A stretch of DNA of 12,085 nucleotides from Endomicrobiellum devescovinae (GTDB taxonomy: Bacteria > Elusimicrobiota > Endomicrobiia > Endomicrobiales > Endomicrobiaceae): the NCBI GenBank assembly GCA_031255495.1, contig JAIRSK010000021.1, positions 1 through 12,085 on the forward strand. Direction: 5' to 3'. A program made the translations under genes and the position numbers. The notes under the pieces are model-generated. The model searched no databases, was not told where the DNA came from, and was given only the letters and a program-made list of their open reading frames with translations. Below are positions 8,232 through 12,085 of this stretch, piece by piece. Positions within the stretch are counted from its first letter, which is position 1. Each line of letters starts with the position of its first letter.

Positions 8232-8379
8232 TTCCTACATTAAAAAACCGCCCATATGGGCGCTTATAATTTTTAGTTTAGGGAACTTCTCAATAACTTT
8301 CAAAACTCTTTCAGGAGTAGCACGAACTTCCCCTTGCGAACTTATCTCTGCTCCACACTGCAGCAAAATAGTTAAATTT
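8232..8379 (-). pseudogene. Amidohydrolase gene fragment (relic)
   Basis: This stretch aligns without gaps to bases 221-368 of the amidohydrolase gene at the left edge (constant offset 8011), with 16 mismatches in 148 bp (about 89% identity). It covers codons 133-181 only. Reading the same frame, eight codon changes are silent, six alter the residue and one makes a stop. Metal ligand His139 is replaced by Gln, Gly171 by Ser and Trp180 by TAG. Similarity ends abruptly 5 bp beyond the terminator on one side and near 8380 on the other. It cannot encode an enzyme. It may derive from a duplication of the neighbouring gene or from a lost paralogue; the excess of silent changes suggests it was under selection for some of its history. 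Confidence 0.9.
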
Positions 8380-8415
8380 TGTTAATGTTATGTTTCCGCT
8401 GAAAAATAAACCCTT

Positions 8416-8589
8416 TTATTTTCCTTTTTCAAAAATAACTTCTGTTTTAATAATTTTTTCTGGGAAAATGACTTTGTGATTTTTTAAAACAACTTTCATT
8501 TTCGTACAATTGTCGTATAAATCAAAATAAAGAATGTCATTTTTATTCAATCTAATTGTTTCAGCAAAAGGGCTTTCAATTATGTACAT
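8416..8589 (-). CDS. Small protein of unknown function (57 aa)
   Basis: An intact 57-codon ORF starting MYIIESPFAETIRLNKND and ending FEKGK, with GAGG 9 nt before the ATG. It is acidic and basic in alternation, has short beta-like runs (DILYFDLYD, MKVVLKNHKVIF), one cysteine and no membrane segment. It is the last of three leftward small ORFs behind the promoter at 9021-9049 and the only one without an internal stop. No family is recognised. Position suggests a small early gene of a mobile element. Its intactness may reflect chance in a short frame. Confidence 0.5.
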   Translation of the reverse strand: MYIIESPFAETIRLNKNDILYFDLYDNCTKMKVVLKNHKVIFPEKIIKTEVIFEKGK

Positions 8590-8611
8590 TTAAATCATCC
8601 TCGCTTGTTTA

Positions 8612-8701
8612 TTAATCATCAACAGTAACATGTTCAATAAATTCATAAGCTCTAGTCGCATTGCAGATAGAGCAGTTTAAATAATATTATTCGTTGTGCA
8701 T
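8612..8701 (-). pseudogene. Interrupted small ORF with CxxC motif
   Basis: A strong Shine-Dalgarno site (AAGGGGG, 4 nt before the ATG at 8701) leads into MHNE, then an in-frame TAA at 8687-8689. Beyond it the frame continues for 24 codons as YYLNCSICNATRAYEFIEHV plus four residues and stops at 8612. The CSIC pair could have been half of a small zinc-binding protein. The good ribosome site makes a former gene likely; CAA to TAA is the simplest inactivating change. It overlaps the end of the interrupted ORF upstream, as compact phage genes often do. Confidence 0.5.
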
Positions 8702-8862
8702 TGTTCCCCCTTTATTTTGTACACCTTGCCGCTTTCTGTCTTTTTTCTTTTGAACAAACTTTCCCCTTCTCTCTTTTTAAATTGCAAAGAGACCATGTTT
8801 GCCACTTTTGTAATTATTTCGTTTAATTAATTTTCTGGAAGTTCAATTTTTATTTTTTCCAC
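8677..8862 (-). pseudogene. Interrupted small ORF
   Basis: The frame opens at a GTG (8862) as VEKIKIELPEN, meets an in-frame TAA at 8827-8829, and continues for 49 codons beginning LNEIITKVANMVSLQF to a stop at 8677. The residues on both sides of the stop read as one amphipathic, lysine-rich sequence, so a CAA to TAA change in a former gene of about 60 codons is plausible. No ribosome site is evident at the GTG, so the true start is uncertain. An internal ATG at the M of VANMVS could start a shorter product, but it too lacks a ribosome site. Confidence 0.4.
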
Positions 8863-8876
8863 TTTTTTTATAGAAT

Positions 8877-8928
8877 AAAAGAGACTGCAACTTGTGATTC
8901 CCCAATGCACCTAGTTACAGTCTCTTTT
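8877..8928 (-). ncRNA. Long structured hairpin: candidate leader, attenuator or small RNA
   Basis: The arms 8877-8892 and 8913-8928 pair over 16 bp. The single irregular pair is G-U in minus-strand RNA but C-A in plus-strand RNA, which favours leftward transcription. The loop folds further: GUG with CAC and AUU with AAU, one bulged C and a GGGG tetraloop. A U-rich tract (CUCUUUUAUUCU) follows on the minus strand. It lies about 90 nt after the predicted start of the leftward promoter, so it could end a small RNA of about 140 nt or attenuate the small ORFs beyond. A short mobile palindrome is the alternative. Confidence 0.45.
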
Positions 8929-8932
8929 CGGT

Positions 8933-8959
8933 TAGGAAGAGATAACTTCCTATTTTTTT
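8933..8959 (+). terminator. Possible rightward intrinsic terminator
   Basis: TAGGAAG (8933-8939) and CTTCCTA (8946-8952) form a 7-bp stem with a 6-nt loop, followed by seven Ts. It would stop rightward read-through before the XRE repressor promoter. In leftward RNA the same stem would sit just before the long hairpin. Confidence 0.45.
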
Positions 8960-9016
8960 ATTCTTAGTTTTCGTTTCAAGTTTTGGGCATGGGATTAGCA
9001 TGTCTTTATAATTTAA

Positions 9017-9029
9017 TGTTATTAAAACA
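9017..9029. promoter_or_regulatory. Candidate repressor operator over the leftward -10 box
   Basis: TGTT-N5-AACA palindrome. It contains the whole leftward -10 element (9021-9026), so a bound dimer would block polymerase. It has the same half-sites and spacing as the site at 9086-9098. Confidence 0.5.
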
Positions 9030-9049
9030 CTTTTTGGTGATAATGTCAA
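9021..9049 (-). promoter_or_regulatory. Leftward promoter of the accessory patch
   Basis: On the minus strand a consensus TTGACA (9044-9049) is followed after 17 nt by TTTAAT (9021-9026). Transcription should begin near 9014 and run toward the hairpin and the three small ORFs. It is among the best promoters in the window, although most genes behind it are broken. Confidence 0.7.
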
Positions 9050-9085
9050 GTCTTATTTTCCCCGTCAATACAATAGATTTATTAA

Positions 9086-9098
9086 TGTTAAACTAACA
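9086..9098. promoter_or_regulatory. Candidate autoregulatory operator of the XRE repressor
   Basis: TGTT-N5-AACA palindrome; the full repeat is ATGTTA-AAC-TAACAT (9085-9099). It lies just before the GGAG site (9106-9109) of the XRE gene. A TACAAT box at 9069-9074, with no good -35, is the best rightward -10 candidate and would put the start just ahead of this site. Confidence 0.5.
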
Positions 9099-9114
9099 TC
9101 ATTATGGAGATTTT

Positions 9115-9534
9115 ATGAAAAATGCATTTGTTGGACAAAAAATTAAAAAAGCTATGAGAGAACTTGATTTAACACAGAAATCTTTAGGACAGAAAATTGG
9201 AGTGATTCAAACGCAGATTAGTAATTGGATAAATGGATACAGTAACCCTTCATTAAAATCTTTAAAGAAAATTGCAGAAGCAACAGGGAAACCTCTGTCA
9301 TATTTTACAGAAGAGTCAGTTTCATATTCAGAAAACATTAATAAGAATTTAGGGGAAAATCAAAATATTGTTAGACATAACAATCCAAACAATGTTATAT
9401 TTAATGAGCAACTTGAAGCATATCGGACACTTTTAGTTTCACGGGTAGAAAAAATAGAAAACAAGTTAGAAGTTCATACTGCAAAGTTGGACTTAATAAT
9501 TGAAAAATTAAAAAATAAGAAGGAGGAAAAGTAA
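9115..9534 (+). CDS. Phage-type XRE/Cro family repressor
   Basis: A 139-residue DNA-binding protein. Residues about 8-62 form a canonical XRE helix-turn-helix with LTQKSLGQKIG as the first helix pair and TQISNWINGYSNPSLKSLKK covering the recognition helix and following turn. The linker (65-100) is rich in Asn and Ser. Residues about 99-139 (EQLEAYRTLLVSRVEKIENK onward) form a heptad-like coiled coil likely to mediate dimerisation. A GGAG site lies 5 nt before the ATG. It is divergent from the strong leftward promoter, with paired palindromes between, as in phage or integrative-element immunity switches. It lacks the LexA/CI-type peptidase domain, so induction by self-cleavage is not expected. 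An antitoxin-type regulator is a less likely alternative. Confidence 0.85.
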   Translation: MKNAFVGQKIKKAMRELDLTQKSLGQKIGVIQTQISNWINGYSNPSLKSLKKIAEATGKPLSYFTEESVSYSENINKNLGENQNIVRHNNPNNVIFNEQLEAYRTLLVSRVEKIENKLEVHTAKLDLIIEKLKNKKEEK

Positions 9535-9550
9535 ACAGTATTAGTACTGT
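9535..9550. terminator. Weak hairpin between convergent genes
   Basis: ACAGTA and TACTGT form a 6-bp stem with a TTAG loop immediately after the XRE stop. The T tract is short rightward (CTTTG) and better leftward (TTTACTTTT), so it could serve the cysK transcript 70 nt after its stop. Only a marginal terminator. Confidence 0.35.
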
Positions 9551-9619
9551 CTTTGTAAGGATAAATTTGAATATATCATCAATGTTGCTAAAGTTTCACA
9601 AATCTCTGCAAGAAATATT

Positions 9620-10555
9620 TTAATCTTCAAAAAAATGAGGCGTTGATAAATACCTTTCCCCTGTATCAGGCAAAATTACAACTATTCTCTTCCCAGAATT
9701 TTCAGCCCTCTTTGCAACTTCTGTAGCTGCGGAAAGAGCTGCGCCTGAGGAAATTCCAACAAGCAATCCTTCAAATTTTGCTGCTTCTCTTCCTTTATTA
9801 AACGCATCTTTGCTTGAAACCACAATAACTTCATCATAAATTTTTGTATTTAATGTCTTGGGGACAAATCCTGCACCTAACCCTTGAATTTGATGATGAC
9901 CCGAAAATCCTTTAGATAAAACTGGGGAATCCTCAGGTTCTACCGCAATTATTTTTATATTGGGATTTTTAGACTTTAAATACTCTCCTGCGCCGCTTAT
10001 TGTTCCTCCTGTACCTACACCTGCAACAAAAACATCAACAATCCCATCGCAATCTTCCCATATTTCAGGTCCAGTGCTTGTTTTATGCGCAGAAGGATTT
10101 GCAATATTTGTAAATTGCCCTGGAATAAATGAACCAGAAGTCTCTCTTGCCAATTCTTCTGCTTTTTCTATAGCCCCTTTCATTCCTTTAGCGCCGTCTG
10201 TAAGCACAATTTCCGCTCCATAAGCTTTTAAAAGCGTGCGCCGTTCAACGCTCATAGTTTCCGGCATTGTGAGGATAACTCGGTAACCTTTTGAAGCTGC
10301 TGTAAAGGCAAGACCTATACCTGTATTTCCACTCGTAGGTTCTATTATGACTGAACCTTTTTTAATTAAGCCTTTTGTTTCCGCTTCTTCTATCATAGCT
10401 TTTGCAACTCTGTCTTTAATACTTCCAGCAGGATTAAAATATTCTAATTTGGCAACAATTTCAGCCTTGAGATTATTTCTCTTCTCGTAATTACTCAACC
10501 TTAACAAAGGAGTTCTGCCAATCAAGTCTGTTATATTATTGTAAATTTTTGCCAC
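9620..10555 (-). CDS. cysK: Cysteine synthase (O-acetylserine sulfhydrylase)
   Basis: This PLP enzyme makes cysteine from O-acetylserine and sulfide in the cytosol. The 311 residues match CysK length. Motifs in order are IGRTPLLRL (12-20), NPAGSIKDR with PLP lysine Lys47, the substrate loop EPTSGNTGIGLA (72-83), the phosphate-binding GTGGTISGAG (181-190) and GISSGAA (267-273) with the PLP-contacting serine. I chose the GTG at 10555 because GGAGG lies 4 nt before it; the in-frame ATG at 10579 would place that site inside the coding sequence. It stands alone, with no cysE or sulfate genes nearby. A cystathionine beta-synthase is unlikely, as there is no C-terminal CBS domain. CysM or another O-acetylserine-family paralogue cannot be fully excluded. 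Confidence 0.93.
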   Translation of the reverse strand: MAKIYNNITDLIGRTPLLRLSNYEKRNNLKAEIVAKLEYFNPAGSIKDRVAKAMIEEAETKGLIKKGSVIIEPTSGNTGIGLAFTAASKGYRVILTMPETMSVERRTLLKAYGAEIVLTDGAKGMKGAIEKAEELARETSGSFIPGQFTNIANPSAHKTSTGPEIWEDCDGIVDVFVAGVGTGGTISGAGEYLKSKNPNIKIIAVEPEDSPVLSKGFSGHHQIQGLGAGFVPKTLNTKIYDEVIVVSSKDAFNKGREAAKFEGLLVGISSGAALSAATEVAKRAENSGKRIVVILPDTGERYLSTPHFFED

Positions 10556-10596
10556 TTTTCCTCCAAAAATAACACACACATTACATATATGCTTTA

Positions 10597-10625
10597 ATAT
10601 TACATTATTTTTTTGTTATCATCAA
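10597..10625 (-). promoter_or_regulatory. Probable cysK promoter
   Basis: TTGATG and TAATAT are 17 nt apart, with TG directly before the -10 as in some extended promoters. The start would be near 10590, about 35 nt before the GTG. Just upstream of the -35 is a small imperfect palindrome, 10638-10655 (CATAC/GTATG plus CC/GG with a bulged A), a possible regulator site. The rest of 10556-10762 shows no gene. Confidence 0.4.
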
Positions 10626-10729
10626 TATGTAAAAGTTCATACACCAGAGGGTATGCAGGAAAGGTAAATAAAGATAGGATTTAAAATTGAAAAAAAGAAC
10701 CTAAATGATAAAGTCAGGTATTAGTCGTC

Positions 10730-10750
10730 TTAAGATAAAATTAATCTTAA
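10730..10750. repeat. Short inverted repeat after the Pif1 gene
   Basis: TTAAGAT and ATCTTAA form a 7-bp AT-rich stem with a 7-nt loop, 12 bp after the helicase stop. No clear T run follows leftward, so it is a poor terminator; it may only stabilise the 3' end. Confidence 0.3.
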
Positions 10751-10762
10751 ATTGTTATAACT

Positions 10763-12037
10763 CTAAAAATTATAAATTGGAACTAATATATCTTTTTTAG
10801 TAATGGGTCTGGACAAACTTATTCCATCAAAAGATGTGCATCTACTTAACGCTACATAAAGCTGTCCCGGAGCAAATGCTCCATACTCCATATCTATTAT
10901 AATATTGTCAAATGTTTTCCCCTGACTTTTGTGTATAGTTACAGCCCAAGACAATTTTAATGGGTATTGTTTAAAAAATCCCATGCTTTCTGTTTCTATT
11001 TGTTCCTGTTTTTCATTCCACTTATATTTAAATAGTTCCCATTTAAAAGGTTCAACATATTCTGTTCTTCCGTTTGAAAATTTAACGGATACAAGAATTT
11101 TATCGGAGTGCATGCTATTTTTTATATCTTCAACAATTCCTATGCTGCCATTTACCCATCTGCCTTTAGCATCGTTGTTTAACATCATCACTTGAGCGCC
11201 TTTTTTAATTACCAAATCGTATTCTGCAGGGAGCATTTTAGAATCTTCTTCTATATTTTCAGTTTCCGCTACAAATATAGCACGGTCTGAATTTATCTTT
11301 GAAAGGTATTGATGATTTATATACGCAGCTTTATTATTTGTTGTGGTTAAGTACACGCTCATAGGTTTGCTGAAAATGTCTGGGGAAACCTTTTTATTAA
11401 GCTCAGCGAGTTCAGCATCGCTAATTGTATTGTTGCGAACCGCATTTAATAAAGCTACAAAATTAAGTTCTTGCTGTCTATATATTTTTGTAAGCTCAAC
11501 TGTGTGAAGCATACATTCGTTTAAAGAATACGCACTTAAAAAATAAGGCGATTTGTACACAGAAGAAAAAATATGTTTTTCTTCTCTTTTTACGACAGAG
11601 GGGAGCTGCTTTAAATCCCCGATAAAAACCATTTGAACACCGCCAAACGGCTCTTTATGTTTTTCCCTGTTTATTCTTAAAAACTTATCAACGCAATCTA
11701 GTAAATCACAACGTAGCATTGATGCTTCGTCAATAATAATTGTTTCAACTTTTCTATATATTGATTTGTCAGAAAGTTTTTTATTTTTGATTTTAGAAAG
11801 AGTTACGTCTGGCTTAAAATTAAAAAAAGAATGGATTGTTTCTCCGCCGCAATTGAGAGCAGCTACGCCAGTAGGAGCAAGAACTATAGTCCTTTTTTTA
11901 GCGTGCATCATATAGTAACGCAAAAATGTGGTTTTGCCAGTACCAGCATTCCCTGTTACAAAAACACAATTATGCGTTTTATCTATTAGGTCAAAAGCTT
12001 CTTTAAATTTATCATTTATTTCTAATTTATTTGTCAT
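10763..12037 (-). CDS. Pif1-family 5'-3' DNA helicase
   Basis: A superfamily 1B helicase of 424 residues, the size of compact bacterial Pif1 proteins. Motifs are Walker A GNAGTGKTT (29-37), Ia APTGVAA (54-60), Walker B DEASM (103-107), III GDLKQLPS (140-147), IV LTKIYRQ (182-188), a beta-hairpin stretch GRWVNGSIGIV (292-302), V AVTIHKSQGKTF (365-376) and VI YVALSRC (394-400). Pif1 enzymes unwind G-quadruplexes, RNA-DNA hybrids and stalled forks; in bacteria the gene is often found on mobile elements as well as in chromosomes. RecD2 is excluded by length and by the lack of its N-terminal helix-hairpin-helix domains. No Shine-Dalgarno site precedes the ATG. The ATG is supported by the short N-terminal stretch before Walker A, which is normal for the family. 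Confidence 0.92.
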   Translation of the reverse strand: MTNKLEINDKFKEAFDLIDKTHNCVFVTGNAGTGKTTFLRYYMMHAKKRTIVLAPTGVAALNCGGETIHSFFNFKPDVTLSKIKNKKLSDKSIYRKVETIIIDEASMLRCDLLDCVDKFLRINREKHKEPFGGVQMVFIGDLKQLPSVVKREEKHIFSSVYKSPYFLSAYSLNECMLHTVELTKIYRQQELNFVALLNAVRNNTISDAELAELNKKVSPDIFSKPMSVYLTTTNNKAAYINHQYLSKINSDRAIFVAETENIEEDSKMLPAEYDLVIKKGAQVMMLNNDAKGRWVNGSIGIVEDIKNSMHSDKILVSVKFSNGRTEYVEPFKWELFKYKWNEKQEQIETESMGFFKQYPLKLSWAVTIHKSQGKTFDNIIIDMEYGAFAPGQLYVALSRCTSFDGISLSRPITKKDILVPIYNF

Positions 12038-12044
12038 TTTGGTA

Positions 12045-12050
12045 ATTATA
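12045..12050 (-). promoter_or_regulatory. -10 box 7 nt before the Pif1 ATG
   Basis: A perfect TATAAT on the minus strand ends 7 nt before the ATG, so transcription would start at or next to the start codon. No good -35 is visible 16-18 nt upstream, so its strength is uncertain. Bases 12051-12085 show nothing else. Confidence 0.4.
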
Positions 12051-12085
12051 TCATTTTAAGCGTTAAGTTTTAGATAAATAAATTT

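Noticed and set aside
8612..8862. Stop-codon recoding (TAA read as Gln)
   Set aside because: Intact genes here (pta, the synthetase, the cupin regulator, the lipoprotein, gpmA) end in TAA, and the recoded reading would be confined to a patch that already contains a clear pseudogene fragment.
8877..8928. Miniature inverted-repeat transposable element
   Set aside because: The palindrome has no target-site duplication beside it and no second copy in the window, and its strand-biased G-U pair suggests RNA function instead. A genome-wide search could revive the idea.
10556..10579. Longer CysK from the ATG at 10579
   Set aside because: The extra eight codons contain the GGAGG that serves the GTG at 10555 and match nothing at the usual CysK start.

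Overview
The window is an AT-rich bacterial chromosome segment whose genes use ordinary Shine-Dalgarno sites and sigma70-like promoters. A lipobox protein and a signal-peptide-bearing probable outer-membrane barrel point to a diderm. The gene mix (short-form Pta, a short FtsH-like protease, an XRE-cupin regulator beside an AMP-forming acyl-CoA synthetase, CysK, a small bacterial Pif1) would fit an anaerobic fermenter. Elusimicrobiota (Endomicrobium-like) is my impression only; nothing in the sequence proves it.

Left region (1-7435): seven minus-strand genes lie head to tail without a convincing internal terminator. They are gpmA, an FtsH-like protease with almost no periplasmic domain, an unrecognised lipoprotein, an XRE-cupin regulator, an acyl-CoA synthetase, pta, and a metal-dependent amidohydrolase cut by the window edge. 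A good promoter (TTGTCT-17-TATAAT) precedes gpmA. The last four genes form a plausible regulated module in which an acid is activated to its CoA thioester (synthetase), thioester and acyl phosphate are exchanged (Pta), and the amidohydrolase supplies or consumes an intermediate.

Middle region (7534-9550): a divergently transcribed small outer-membrane-type protein ends in a strong bidirectional terminator. Right after it lies a decayed accessory patch. It holds a 148-bp, 89%-identical broken copy of the amidohydrolase gene from the left edge, a 57-codon ORF, two small ORFs each interrupted by an in-frame TAA, a long RNA-type hairpin, and a divergent intergenic region in front of a phage-type XRE repressor. 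Two matching TGTT-N5-AACA palindromes lie in that intergenic region. One covers the -10 box of the leftward promoter and the other lies just ahead of the repressor gene. This has the architecture of a prophage or integrative-element immunity region whose leftward early genes have largely decayed. I see no integrase or other phage gene.

Right region (9620-12085): two minus-strand housekeeping-type genes, cysK (O-acetylserine sulfhydrylase, GTG start) and a Pif1-family helicase. The helicase lacks a Shine-Dalgarno site and has a perfect -10 box only 7 nt before its ATG, so it may be translated from a leaderless mRNA. No tRNA, rRNA, CRISPR array or insertion sequence was seen.
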